64,000 nt of DNA from Bacteroidota bacterium. GTDB lineage: Bacteria; Bacteroidota; Bacteroidia; Chitinophagales; Chitinophagaceae. Position numbers and translations under genes: made by a program. A model generated the notes under the pieces. The model did not search any database. It saw only the letters and a program-made list of their open reading frames with translations, and had not been told where the DNA came from. Numbering within the stretch: position 1 is the stretch's first letter; the number at the start of each line of letters is the position of its first letter. Shown in pieces: positions 1-8,815 of the stretch. The stretch lies in contig JANYEA010000137.1 in NCBI GenBank assembly GCA_025363385.1, positions 1 to 64,000 on the forward strand, read 5' to 3'.

Positions 1-86
1 TCAAACATCTCTAACTCGCTTCTCCGCTTATAGGGTTGGCTACTTTTGGGACTTTGTTTAGGTTTTTTTTGCACTTTTACTGCCAT
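1..86 (-). CDS. Start of an unidentified basic protein, cut by the window edge
   Basis: An ATG at 84-86 opens 28 codons with no stop before the window edge. The visible peptide starts MAVKVQKKPKQ and is rich in Lys, Arg, Ser and Pro, as in an unstructured or nucleic-acid-binding N-terminus. It reads in the same direction as mnmE and lies downstream of it, beyond the att-like 3' end of mnmE, where integrases of genomic islands often sit. No family motif is visible in so short a piece, so I do not name it. It could also be a chance open frame. Confidence 0.4.
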   Translation of the reverse strand, partial: MAVKVQKKPKQSPKSSQPYKRRSELEMF

Positions 87-339
87 TCTGAATAGTTTTT
101 TGACAAGCTATTTCAGGACTAGACAATAACCGTATCACAAGTATCACTTTGCATATCAAACTGTATCATTGTTGCCCATAATAAATCCGCAAGAATATCA
201 AATCAACAGAAATTCAAGCCTAGTAACAGAATAGTCCTAAGTATTAGCCTACTAAAGGCAGAAAAAGGCAAGAATCGGCAAATGTAATCCGCTGATTTAG
301 AATGTAAACACTGTAGAATGTGCGTCTTTCGCTGGCAGG
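87..339. other. Non-coding region downstream of mnmE with short repeats
   Basis: No gene is visible. The segment holds two GTATCAC heptamers (132-138, 141-147), a GTATCAT (163-169), and a separated inverted pair GGACTA (116-121) and TAGTCC (232-237). Closely spaced short repeats beside a possible integration site could be recombinase or repressor binding sites, but they are few and short enough to be chance. Confidence 0.35.
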
Positions 340-357
340 CTATTTTCCGATACAGAA
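340..357 (-). other. mnmE 3' end, possible integration (att) site
   Basis: The last six codons of mnmE, stop included (Phe-Cys-Ile-Gly-Lys-stop), form the conserved 18-base terminus that SGI1-type genomic islands are known to use as attB in Proteobacteria. Here it is intact and is followed by a repeat-containing gap and an unidentified reading frame. Whether an element is actually inserted cannot be seen, because the other end would lie outside the window. Confidence 0.35.
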
Positions 358-1722
358 CTTAGAGAATATAAAATCTAATTGATCCTCATTTGTAATTTCT
401 CCAGTTATCAACCCAAGATAATGTAAACACTGACGGATATCCATTGCGATCAGATCACTTGGAATGTCATTGTCTAACCCCAGCAAAACATCTGTCAATG
501 AATTGTTTAATTGTTTCAGAGCATCATAGTGTCTTGCATTGGTAACAATGGTTGCGTCTGCCAGAATATCTCCGCTGATGGCTTTTGCCACTAACGACTT
601 TTTGAGTTGATCGATTTGTTTGTTTTGTTTTGCTGAAATGAAAATAATTTCCGGAAATGAGGCAAACTTTTCCGGAACCATGGATTCAACTCCGTCTACT
701 TTATTTCCAATAAGTAGGTATTGTATATTTTCTTTTTTAAAACCATTTACAATCTCTTGTAGCCCCATCGAATTCATTTCATTTACATCGAACAAATAAA
801 GCACAATATCTGCTGCACGCATTTTCTCAAAACTTCTCTCAATTCCAATGGTCTCAATCAGGTCTTTACTATGCACACGTATTCCCGCTGTATCAATTAA
901 TCGAAATAGCACGCCATCAATATTCAATACTTCTTCCACAGTATCACGTGTTGTGCCTGCTATTTCACTTACAATGGCCCTATTTTCGTTCAACAAACTA
1001 TTTAGCAGAGTACTCTTACCCGCATTCGGCTTGCCAATGATGGCCACCTGAACGCCATTCTTGATCACATTACCTAATTGAAAGGATTGCAATAAATCAT
1101 TGGTTGATTTTGCAAGTTTGCCAATTAATTGATAGAGTTGCTTACGATCTGCAAATGCCACATCCTCCTGAGAGAAGTCGAGCTCTAATTCTATGAGTGC
1201 AGAAAATTTAATGAGTTCTTCACGAAGCTCATGTAAGGCAGAAGAAAATCCTCCACGCATATTATTCAAAGCAGTTTTTCTGCTTGCTTCTGTATTGCTG
1301 GCAATTAAATCTGCTACTGATTCTGCTTGTGCTAAATCCATTTTGCCATTCAAAAATGCACGTTGAGTAAACTCTCCCGGCTTTGCAATACGCACGCCTA
1401 AATTGCAAATGGATTTGATAATTTTTTCTACGATGAAATTAGATCCATGACAACTTATTTCAATCACATCTTCACCTGTGTATGAAGTGGGTCCTTTAAA
1501 CAATGCAACAACCACTTCATCGAGCAATTCGCCACCCTGCTTTAAATAACCTACGTGTAATGTATGTGAAGCCTGTTTAGAAAGATCCTTCGAAGGGAAT
1601 AATTGATTTACAACAGCAATCGTATGCTTTCCACTCAACCGAATCACCGAAATAGCACCCATACCCGGTGCTGTAGCTAAAGCCACAATCGTATCATCCC
1701 AAAACTTTTGCCGATTCGCCAT
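340..1722 (-). CDS. mnmE: tRNA uridine-5-carboxymethylaminomethyl synthesis GTPase MnmE
   Basis: MnmE works with MnmG to install the carboxymethylaminomethyl group on U34 of several tRNAs, using GTP hydrolysis. The 460-residue length is normal for the family. An N-terminal tetrahydrofolate-binding domain (about 1-120) and a helical domain surround a Ras-like G domain with P-loop GKPNAGKST (230-238), TTRD switch, DTAG and NKVD. The C-terminus ends FCIGK, the invariant motif with the catalytic Cys. The ATG at 1722 is supported by a perfect TAnnTTTG box 15 bases upstream. It is probably transcribed alone, since a palindromic repeat separates it from the tonB gene upstream. Confidence 0.97.
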   Translation of the reverse strand: MANRQKFWDDTIVALATAPGMGAISVIRLSGKHTIAVVNQLFPSKDLSKQASHTLHVGYLKQGGELLDEVVVALFKGPTSYTGEDVIEISCHGSNFIVEKIIKSICNLGVRIAKPGEFTQRAFLNGKMDLAQAESVADLIASNTEASRKTALNNMRGGFSSALHELREELIKFSALIELELDFSQEDVAFADRKQLYQLIGKLAKSTNDLLQSFQLGNVIKNGVQVAIIGKPNAGKSTLLNSLLNENRAIVSEIAGTTRDTVEEVLNIDGVLFRLIDTAGIRVHSKDLIETIGIERSFEKMRAADIVLYLFDVNEMNSMGLQEIVNGFKKENIQYLLIGNKVDGVESMVPEKFASFPEIIFISAKQNKQIDQLKKSLVAKAISGDILADATIVTNARHYDALKQLNNSLTDVLLGLDNDIPSDLIAMDIRQCLHYLGLITGEITNEDQLDFIFSKFCIGK

Positions 1723-1736
1723 TCTTCTAATTTCAA

Positions 1737-1744
1737 CAAAAATA
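1737..1744 (-). promoter_or_regulatory. Candidate -7 box of mnmE
   Basis: The minus strand reads TATTTTTG, a full match to the Bacteroidota -7 consensus TAnnTTTG, 14 bases before the mnmE ATG. No TTG lies at the usual -33 distance, so this rests on the -7 box and its position only. Confidence 0.45.
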
Positions 1745-1782
1745 AGGTCTTAAATTAAAAGATTTGCATTAAGAGATGATAC

Positions 1783-1850
1783 CCACCCCGTCTGTTCGCT
1801 CAGCCGCTCCAGCCACCCCCTCCATCGCATGCGATGGAGGGGAAACTTTT
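1783..1850. repeat. REP-like palindromic repeat, copy 1
   Basis: The core at 1817-1842 is a perfect 26-base palindrome with half-site CCCCTCCATCGCA, followed by GGAAAC and a T-run. Upstream is a shorter shared block, CCACCCC-N2-CTGT (1783-1795). The same arrangement recurs at 36033-36100, and a diverged core is at 39478-39503. All three copies are intergenic. This one lies between the 3' end of a tonB gene and the 5' end of mnmE. The transcript could fold into a 13-bp hairpin, so it may also act as a terminator. Confidence 0.85.
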
Positions 1851-1902
1851 TATTCCACACTTTTTTTTACCAACTTTTTCATTCTGTACCCTTATCTTAA
1901 AC

Positions 1903-2727
1903 TTACTCTTCTGCAACTTGAAATGAAATACTTTGTTTATGTCGATAAATCACGTTTCTCCCATTTTGAATCGCGGGTTTCCAGGATGGCCCTTTTTTGA
2001 TTACTCGGATTGCTTCTAGATCGGTACCATAACCGGGATTATTGTCTGCAAGCACATCAGAAATAACTCCATTTTTGTCTACTGTAAAAGAAACTACCAC
2101 TGTATATTTTCCAGCTGGAGCACCATTATTAATGGGCAGATCTCTATTTAGATTACGTTCCAGATATTTCGACCATGCAGGAAACCCACCAGGAAATTCA
2201 GCTGGATTTTGAACTACATAAAAAGTTTTGTCGTAATCATCATCATTTTTAGGCACCTCAATTTTATCAATGCTACTTTCTACAGGCGGAGCAATAATTC
2301 TATCATCAGGAGTGCCTTCTTGATTTTTATTTCCAATCCTCGTATTTTCTAATTGATCTATTGTTTTAATTTCTTCCGTCGCGTCTACAAGTGCATCTTT
2401 TAAAATCTGTGGTGGGGTAAAGATTGACATATCCACTTTAGGAAGTTCTTGTTTGGGAGGTGGAGGTAGTGGCTCTGTTTTAATTTCATCTGGTTTTATT
2501 GTTTCCAGATTCACATCCTGAATGATTGGTAGCGGGGAATTTTTTTTGGATGAATTTGCAATCACTGCACTAATCATAAATAATAATGCAACAAAAAAAG
2601 TTCCTGCTAAAGCATACGAAATTCGTTTGTTATAAGTCTTACGGAGATCATAAGCGCCATAAGATTTGTTTCTGCCATCAAATAAAATTTCCAGCAGATC
2701 AGCGGATAAAATTTGCATCTTTTCCAT
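1903..2727 (-). CDS. TonB-family energy transducer (second copy)
   Basis: A 274-residue protein of Bacteroidota TonB architecture: a short cytoplasmic segment (ILSADLLEILFDGRNKSYG), one membrane helix (about 37-57), a proline-rich periplasmic spacer (PLPPPPKQELP), and a C-terminal TonB domain with EFPGG and YTVVVSFTVDKNG. TonB proteins pass proton-gradient energy from ExbB/ExbD to outer-membrane receptors. It closely resembles the neighbouring tonB at 2866-3696 over the whole length, so it is a tandem duplicate. A strong hairpin terminator separates the two, so it may have its own promoter or depend on read-through. Confidence 0.9.
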   Translation of the reverse strand: MEKMQILSADLLEILFDGRNKSYGAYDLRKTYNKRISYALAGTFFVALLFMISAVIANSSKKNSPLPIIQDVNLETIKPDEIKTEPLPPPPKQELPKVDMSIFTPPQILKDALVDATEEIKTIDQLENTRIGNKNQEGTPDDRIIAPPVESSIDKIEVPKNDDDYDKTFYVVQNPAEFPGGFPAWSKYLERNLNRDLPINNGAPAGKYTVVVSFTVDKNGVISDVLADNNPGYGTDLEAIRVIKKGPSWKPAIQNGRNVIYRHKQSISFQVAEE

Positions 2728-2813
2728 AATAGTTGTTTACTATGTGATGGATAGATGCTAATTTTTCCATAAAGAAATTTGTTAAAAGAAAGGATAATCT
2801 CGAATGCAAAAAA

Positions 2814-2840
2814 AGTCCGCAACGAAAAACGTTGCGGACT
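2814..2840 (-). terminator. Intrinsic terminator after the first tonB
   Basis: An 11-bp perfect stem (AGTCCGCAACG with its complement) closes a five-base A/T loop, and T-runs flank it on both strands. On the minus strand it lies 25 bases after the stop of the tonB gene at 2866 and would end the exbB-exbD-exbD-tonB transcript before the second tonB. Confidence 0.85.
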
Positions 2841-2865
2841 TTTTTATATAAAAGAAGATAAAATA

Positions 2866-3696
2866 TTATTCTTCAGAAACCACGAAAGTGATGCTTTGTT
2901 TGTGACGATAGATTACATTTCTACCGTTTTGAACTGCAGGCTTCCATGATGGTCCTTTTTTAATTACACGAACAGCTTCGTCTTTGGTACCATAGCCAGG
3001 ATCATTCTCAGCTTGCACTTCAGAAATTCCACCATTCTTATCAACTATGAAAGAAACCACTACTGTGTATTTTCCAGGAGGTGCACCATTGTTTACAGGT
3101 AAATCCCTGTTCAGGTTACGCTCCAGATATTTTGTCCATGCGGGCAATCCACCTGGGAACTCAGCTGGAATTTGTACTACGGTAAATACCTTATCATAGT
3201 CTTCATCCTGCTTTGGCGCTTCTACCTTACCAGTACCAGATTCAACAGGAGGAGCAACGATACCTTCGTCCTTTGTTCCTTCCTGGTTTACGGTACCAAT
3301 TTTGGTATCTTCCAGTTTTTCTACTTCTTTAATTTCATCCTTGTCTTTCACTTCTTCATCCTTCACAATTTTTGGAGGGGTGAATTTAGTAATCTCCACT
3401 TTGGGTGGTTCTTGTTTTGGTGGTGGCGGTGGCGGTGGCGGTTCAGGCTTTTTCTCATCCTGCTTCATATTCTCAAGATTAACGTCCTGAGCAATTACTT
3501 CCACTGCTTTCTTTTTTGAAGAATTCGCAACCACTGAACTGATCACCAACAGGCCACAGATGATAAGCGTTCCTATTAAAGCGTAAGTGATACGCTTATG
3601 GTAAGTTTTACGCAGATCGTATGCACCATATGTTTTATTTCTGCCCTCGAAAATAATATCGAGGATGTCGGCAGATAAAATTTTGTTTACGTCCAT
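2866..3696 (-). CDS. TonB-family energy transducer (operon copy)
   Basis: TonB protein of 276 residues: cytoplasmic start MDVNKILSADILDIIFEGRN, a membrane helix at about 36-56, an eight-proline tract within PEPPPPPPPPKQEPP, an acidic-basic spacer, and a C-terminal TonB domain (EFPGG, YTVVVSFIVDKNGG). A GTG at 3741 would add 15 residues, but the ATG at 3696 aligns with the start of the paralogue at 1903-2727 and is preferred. It lies 48 bases after exbD, so exbB, two exbD genes and tonB form one operon for energising outer-membrane transport. Confidence 0.92.
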   Translation of the reverse strand: MDVNKILSADILDIIFEGRNKTYGAYDLRKTYHKRITYALIGTLIICGLLVISSVVANSSKKKAVEVIAQDVNLENMKQDEKKPEPPPPPPPPKQEPPKVEITKFTPPKIVKDEEVKDKDEIKEVEKLEDTKIGTVNQEGTKDEGIVAPPVESGTGKVEAPKQDEDYDKVFTVVQIPAEFPGGLPAWTKYLERNLNRDLPVNNGAPPGKYTVVVSFIVDKNGGISEVQAENDPGYGTKDEAVRVIKKGPSWKPAVQNGRNVIYRHKQSITFVVSEE

Positions 3697-3744
3697 GTTT
3701 TCAGTGTCTTTAATTGTGTGCTTCCTTTCGGAAAATTCCACTTT

Positions 3745-4293
3745 TTATTTTGCAGGTGCTGCAATATTTGCTTCAGTAACTTTAATCAATTGTGTTTCAA
3801 CAGTAGAAATATCTACCAACGCATAACGCTTACACACATTGATCGCCATCTCATCTAAAATATCCACCACATTACGATAAGTACATTCTTCAGAAGGTTT
3901 TAATACTACTACTAAATCTTTTTCCGGAGTACGCGATTTCTTATCTAATAATACATTGCGAATTTCTTTAAACGTTGATGTTTTAAAGTTTGATGCACTA
4001 TTGTCTAACTGACCCTCGTAGTAAAAAACGTTATCGTCTTTTCCTAAAAGGATGGTTATAACACCCGATTCTTTGGCCTTATTTTGATCTTCTGGCTTAT
4101 CTGCATCCTTTGGTAAGAATAGCTTCATTGCCGTCGGCTGACTCATAGTGGTGGTGAAGATAAAGAACGTAATTAGCAAGAACCCTAGATCCACCATTGG
4201 TGTTAGATCCACACGGGTTGACAGCTTCTTACTCTTCTTGACCCCTGGTCCTTTCTTGTGACCACCGCCACCGGAGGTATCCATTTCTGCCAT
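3745..4293 (-). CDS. exbD: ExbD/TolR-type proton channel subunit (second)
   Basis: A 182-residue ExbD/TolR family protein: a Gly/Lys-rich cytoplasmic N-terminus, one membrane helix starting near 30 that carries the conserved proton-path Asp35 in TPMVDLGFLL, then a periplasmic domain. It partners ExbB and TonB in the inner membrane. It differs from the exbD immediately upstream (4330-4977) in its periplasmic part. Bacteroidota Ton operons often carry two unlike exbD genes, so this is expected rather than a fresh duplication. The gap to the upstream exbD is 36 bases. Confidence 0.92.
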   Translation of the reverse strand: MAEMDTSGGGGHKKGPGVKKSKKLSTRVDLTPMVDLGFLLITFFIFTTTMSQPTAMKLFLPKDADKPEDQNKAKESGVITILLGKDDNVFYYEGQLDNSASNFKTSTFKEIRNVLLDKKSRTPEKDLVVVLKPSEECTYRNVVDILDEMAINVCKRYALVDISTVETQLIKVTEANIAAPAK

Positions 4294-4329
4294 GTCGGAT
4301 AAATTTATTTTTTAAATAATCTTGTTTAC

Positions 4330-4977
4330 TTATTCTGTTCTCTTTTCGCCTTTCATAGCGCTCTTCCAAAGTTCACTTCCAACAGGAACACTCTCAGGAT
4401 TGGTGATCATTTGAAACTTCAAGATATCATTCTTCTTAAACGCATCAATCACGCTTTTGAATGCAGGATATTTTGCAGCATTATCACCTTTCAACTGGAT
4501 ATTCGCTTTTTGTCCAGCATATGCTGTTAACACCAAGCTCATCCATTCTTTGATTTCATTGTTGGTAGAATCTTTAGCAGGAATACCTGGTAAGGCACCG
4601 CCTTTGCGCGCCTCTTCAGGAATTGCAAGAAAAGCAGCAAGCCCACTGAATGGTGCTCCATAAAAACCAGCTTTCTTAAATGCTTGCACATTCAGGCCTA
4701 GATTTTTAGTAGAATTCAGCGTGTTTGCGATGACCTCTTTTTTAGATTCATCGTCCATAGAAAGAAATACCTTACCGTCTTTGTCGATTGTAATCAACAC
4801 GATGTCTTTTGTTTCAGCAACTTTTGCTGCAACAGAATTAGGTGTTGTTACCGCAATGGCTTCAGCAGGCTTAAACTTTGTTGTCAAGATAAAGAAAGAC
4901 AACAAAAGGAACGCCACGTCGCACATCGCCGTCATGTCGATACTAGTACTCTTCCGTGGTAATTTGGCTCTACCCAT
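4330..4977 (-). CDS. exbD: ExbD/TolR-type proton channel subunit (first, long form)
   Basis: A 215-residue ExbD family protein with one N-terminal membrane helix containing the conserved Asp20 (MTAMCDVAFLLLSFF). The periplasmic region is longer than in classical ExbD of about 140 residues. The extra length lies at about 95-145 and is rich in Gly, Ala and Lys, between the usual ExbD beta-alpha elements. It lies 65 bases downstream of exbB and 36 bases before the second exbD, in the same operon. Its specific job beside the second ExbD is not shown by the sequence. Confidence 0.92.
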   Translation of the reverse strand: MGRAKLPRKSTSIDMTAMCDVAFLLLSFFILTTKFKPAEAIAVTTPNSVAAKVAETKDIVLITIDKDGKVFLSMDDESKKEVIANTLNSTKNLGLNVQAFKKAGFYGAPFSGLAAFLAIPEEARKGGALPGIPAKDSTNNEIKEWMSLVLTAYAGQKANIQLKGDNAAKYPAFKSVIDAFKKNDILKFQMITNPESVPVGSELWKSAMKGEKRTE

Positions 4978-5042
4978 TGTTATTAATTTATAATTTCACT
5001 AATTAGATTCAAAACTGTTTGCTTTCCACAAAAATCTTTCGA

Positions 5043-5906
5043 TTATTTGTAATTAGCAGCAAAGCTCTGAGTTAATGTGAAACCTGATTCATCAATACCA
5101 TAAGTGATACCATCAATACGAGTGGTAAACACGTTATACATAATGATCGCAACAGCAGATGTACCAATACCTAATGCAGTATTGTAAAGGGCTTCAGAGA
5201 TACCTTGTGATAATTCACGAGCAGCTTCTCCACCACCTTCATCTCCTAATTTAGAGAAAGAACGGATCATACCCATTACCGTACCTAACAATCCCATAAG
5301 GGTTGCTACTGAAGCGATAGTTGATAAGAATACTAAGTTTTTCTCCAACATTGGTAATTCCAATGCAGTTGCTTCTTCTACTTCTTTTTGAATATTTAAT
5401 ACTTTCTGATCAGTAGACAATTCTGTGTTAGTGATCATTTCTTTGTATTTCTTAAGACCTGATTTCATTACATTACCTACAGATCCTTTTTGCTTATCGC
5501 ATGCAGCCAACGCTTTGTCTACTTCATGGTTAGCTAAATGGAATTGTACTGAACGCACAAACTCAGCAATATTGCCAGTTCCGGCTGCCTTAGAGATAGT
5601 TAAAAATCTCTCAATACAGAATGCAAGTACAATTAAAAACGCACCAATCAAAATTGGAACGATGATACCACCCTCATACATTTTAGACAAAGAGCCCTTA
5701 GGTCCTTTGTGGCTAGGCCAAAAACCACCACTTGCATCAGGTGTAGTGAAATTACTGTCGGCACCGATTACGAAGCGCCATAAAACATAACCCAGGATAA
5801 TACAGGCAATAGGAGCGATAGTTGCAACCAAATTGCTGCTCTTTTTAGGTTGAGCAGAAGTTGCGGTTTTAGCAGCCGCTGGTGCAGTTGGTTTGATGTC
5901 AGCCAT
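5043..5906 (-). CDS. exbB: ExbB/MotA/TolQ-type proton channel protein
   Basis: First gene of the Ton operon. The 287-residue protein has an Ala/Pro/Lys-rich cytoplasmic start, a membrane helix at about 28-47, a second at about 75-97 (GGIIVPILIGAFLIVLAFCIERF), and two long C-terminal helices containing TLMGLLGTVMGMI, the hallmark of the ExbB/TolQ/MotA family. ExbB forms the pentameric proton channel around the ExbD helices that powers TonB. The extra N-terminal helix is common in Bacteroidota homologues. The ATG at 5906 is followed directly by a plausible cytoplasmic tail. Confidence 0.94.
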   Translation of the reverse strand: MADIKPTAPAAAKTATSAQPKKSSNLVATIAPIACIILGYVLWRFVIGADSNFTTPDASGGFWPSHKGPKGSLSKMYEGGIIVPILIGAFLIVLAFCIERFLTISKAAGTGNIAEFVRSVQFHLANHEVDKALAACDKQKGSVGNVMKSGLKKYKEMITNTELSTDQKVLNIQKEVEEATALELPMLEKNLVFLSTIASVATLMGLLGTVMGMIRSFSKLGDEGGGEAARELSQGISEALYNTALGIGTSAVAIIMYNVFTTRIDGITYGIDESGFTLTQSFAANYK

Positions 5907-6246
5907 GATTCAATTGATTTTTGGTTTTTAAAAATTACAGTTGATAAAAATTTACGTTCGCAATGCTACATAAAAATGCGTTGAAAAATCAAAACATTTC
6001 CCTCTTTTTCTAAAGGGCTTACAAATTAGGTATTTTATTGAAACGGAAAACAAGAACGGCCGATTCTTTTTTTACTTTTTTTTAAAAGCATCATTTAATC
6101 GTCTGAAAACCGCTCTAGACAGGATTATCAGCCCCCTTCACCGATATATTTTGTTTTTCTCTTCCGTCTATATAAGAACTGTCATTAAAACAGTTATTGA
6201 AGAGGTTTGGTTGCTATCTTTAATCATAATTAAATAATGTATACTT
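5907..6246. promoter_or_regulatory. Divergent promoter region, exbB and metalloprotease
   Basis: These 340 bases separate two divergent genes and contain no convincing gene. On the plus strand TATCTTTA (6215-6222), one base off TAnnTTTG, lies 24 bases before the protease ATG with a TTG 15 bases upstream, shorter than usual. On the minus strand a weak box, TAATTTTT, has a TTG 23 bases upstream. Both are low-confidence promoter guesses. The rest is AT-rich with no strong repeat. Confidence 0.35.
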
Positions 6247-8799
6247 ATGAGAATTTATTTTATTTCGTTGGCAATTCTTGTGACCTCTCTCAGTTTTGGT
6301 CAACAAAAGCCTTCAAAATCTGACACAGCAGCTAAAAACCCAACTTCTGGAAGCGCTGCGATGGATGGTATTGGGGGACCAAAAATGCCCAAAACTGGTC
6401 CGAAACCCTATAAAGAAGTAATTACAGATAAAGCAGTCTCCTCTAATGGCCTTTTTACGGTGCATAAGGTTGATGAAAAATACTACTTCGAAATTGCTGA
6501 TAGCATTATGGGCAGAGAGATCTACGCCATCACCCGCTTTTCAAAAGCACCGGGTGGTGGTGGTATTTATGGCGGCAATGAAGTAAATAAACAAACACTC
6601 AAATTTGAGAAAGGCCCCTCTAACAATGTATTTGTAAGGGTGGTTACCCTGATCAGCATGGCAGATTCTACCAATAATATCTCTAAAGCTGTATCTAATT
6701 CCTATCTCGACCCCATTGGTGCGGCATTCGATATCAAGGCTTTGGGAAAGGATTCGACTAGTACAGTAATAGATGTGACCGATTTTTTTAAAGGCGATAA
6801 CCAGATCGTTAGTCTAGACCCCAATTTGAAAAAAATATTCAACTTAAACGCCATTGCGTCCGATCGCTCCTATGTTCAATCGATCAAAACCTTTCCTATT
6901 AATACCGAGATCAAAACAGTTAAAACTTTTTCCACTTCTTCAGGTAGCCAAATGCCGGGCATGTCTTTCCCTGGCTCAAGTGCCAGTTTCCCCGCCGCCA
7001 ATAAAGCCGGCGCAGTTACGATGGAACTGAATACCTCAATGTTATTATTACCCAAAACACCCATGGCACCCAGGCTTTTCGACCGCAGGGTAGGTTTTTT
7101 TACTGATCGCTATGTATTATATAGTGACGATCAACAAAAAGTAGATAAAAAAGAGTTCGCTGTTCGTTGGAGATTAGAACCCAAACCAGAAGATCTTGAA
7201 AAATATAAAAATGGCGAACTAGTTGAGCCCATTAAACAAATCGTTTACTATATCGACCCTGCAACACCCAAACAATGGCACCAACCCTTAATTGACGGCA
7301 TTAACGATTGGCAGACGGCTTTTGAAAAAGCGGGATTCAAAAATGCCATCATTGGAAAAGAATGGCCAACCGATGATAGTACTATGAGTTTAGAAGATGC
7401 CCGATATTCAGTAATCCGATACCTCGCATCTGATATTGAAAATGCTTCCGGTCCGCAGGTACACGACCCACGCAGTGGTGAAATCTTAGAGAGTCATATC
7501 AATTGGTACCATAACGTAATGAAGTTGGTACACGATTGGTACCTCATTCAAACCGCTGCTGTTGATGCTAGAGCTAGAAAAATGAAATTTGATGATGAGC
7601 TCATGGGACAATTAATTCGTTTCGTTTCCTCTCATGAAGTTGGACATACTTTAGGCCTTCGCCATAATATGGGCAGTAGTAGTAAAACTCCCGTTGAAAA
7701 ACTAAGAGATAAAGCCTGGGTAGAAGCAAATGGACATACCGCATCTATTATGGACTATGCGCGTTTCAATTACGTGGCACAACCCGAAGATAATATCAGC
7801 GAAATAGGTTTGTTTCCTAGAATTGGAGTATACGACAAGTGGGCATTACAATGGGGTTACACTTATACTGGATTGCAAGATCCAGAAAAAGATCAGAAAT
7901 TAACCAATAAATGGGCCATTGATAGCCTTACTAAAAACCCCAGACTTTGGTTCGGTGGTGAGGGACGTACAGCTGATCCTCGTGCACAAACAGAAGACCT
8001 TGGAGACAATAGTATGAAGGCAAGTGAATATGGAATCAAAAATTTAAAAAGAATCATTGTTGCCATTCCTGAGTGGACAAAAGAAGAAGCAGACCCATAC
8101 GAAAATCTTTCAGATATCTACAATCAATTAATCGGTCAATACAGCAGGTATATGGGTCATGTTTTAAGAAACGTAGGTGGTGTAAACGAGACTTTTAAAA
8201 CCATCGAAGAATCTGGTGATATTTACGAGCCCGCATCAAAAGAAAATCAAAAAGAAGCAATTACTTTTTTAAACAAACAATTATTCGAAACTCCAAATTG
8301 GTTACTCGATAAAAATATACTCAATAAAATATCTAGTCCGATTTCATTGGAAACAATTCAATCTATACAAACCAGTGCTTTGAATAGCTTGTTAGATGGG
8401 CAAAGAATGTTCAGACTGATTGCCGCCACCAATCGTTTTGGAAATAATACATACAATTTAGCTGAGATGATTGCTGATTTGCATAAAGGAATTTTCAGCG
8501 AATTAAGTGGCAATAAAGCTATCGATGGATATAGAAGAAATATCCAGAAAGTGTATGTAGAAAAACTATTGGATTTAGTTGATCCCACTCCATCGTTTTC
8601 TATTAGCTTGGGTGCAGCTTTTGGAATGCCTTCCTCTGTAAATATTATCAATACAGATGTTTTCTCCATTGCCAAAGGAGAATTGAGAGCATTGCAAACA
8701 GAGATTACTACGGCAAGTAATTTAAATACAGATAAAGTTAGTAAATACCATTTGCAAGATCTTGCAGACAGAATTAAAAAGGGACTGGATCCTAAATAA
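6247..8799 (+). CDS. Exported zinc-dependent metalloprotease (DUF5117/DUF5118 type)
   Basis: An 850-residue protein starting with a Sec signal peptide (MRIYFISLAILVTSLSFGQ). The catalytic site is HEVGHTLGLRHN, with zinc ligands His463, His467 and His473 and base Glu464. It is followed about 30 residues later by a Met-turn, ASIMDYARF, so the fold is metzincin-like. The overall layout matches the Bacteroidota metalloproteases carrying DUF5118, DUF5117 and DUF4953 domains, a family known mainly from sequence. Its substrate is unknown. It is a single gene with its own terminator, probably acting outside the cytoplasm. Confidence 0.9.
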   Translation: MRIYFISLAILVTSLSFGQQKPSKSDTAAKNPTSGSAAMDGIGGPKMPKTGPKPYKEVITDKAVSSNGLFTVHKVDEKYYFEIADSIMGREIYAITRFSKAPGGGGIYGGNEVNKQTLKFEKGPSNNVFVRVVTLISMADSTNNISKAVSNSYLDPIGAAFDIKALGKDSTSTVIDVTDFFKGDNQIVSLDPNLKKIFNLNAIASDRSYVQSIKTFPINTEIKTVKTFSTSSGSQMPGMSFPGSSASFPAANKAGAVTMELNTSMLLLPKTPMAPRLFDRRVGFFTDRYVLYSDDQQKVDKKEFAVRWRLEPKPEDLEKYKNGELVEPIKQIVYYIDPATPKQWHQPLIDGINDWQTAFEKAGFKNAIIGKEWPTDDSTMSLEDARYSVIRYLASDIENASGPQVHDPRSGEILESHINWYHNVMKLVHDWYLIQTAAVDARARKMKFDDELMGQLIRFVSSHEVGHTLGLRHNMGSSSKTPVEKLRDKAWVEANGHTASIMDYARFNYVAQPEDNISEIGLFPRIGVYDKWALQWGYTYTGLQDPEKDQKLTNKWAIDSLTKNPRLWFGGEGRTADPRAQTEDLGDNSMKASEYGIKNLKRIIVAIPEWTKEEADPYENLSDIYNQLIGQYSRYMGHVLRNVGGVNETFKTIEESGDIYEPASKENQKEAITFLNKQLFETPNWLLDKNILNKISSPISLETIQSIQTSALNSLLDGQRMFRLIAATNRFGNNTYNLAEMIADLHKGIFSELSGNKAIDGYRRNIQKVYVEKLLDLVDPTPSFSISLGAAFGMPSSVNIINTDVFSIAKGELRALQTEITTASNLNTDKVSKYHLQDLADRIKKGLDPK

Positions 8800-8815
8800 A
8801 AGGGCAACAAAATAT

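Noticed and set aside
8358-8810. A 150-codon minus-strand frame over the end of the metalloprotease gene
   Set aside because: It lies wholly antisense to a clear coding region and runs into the terminator; no motif.
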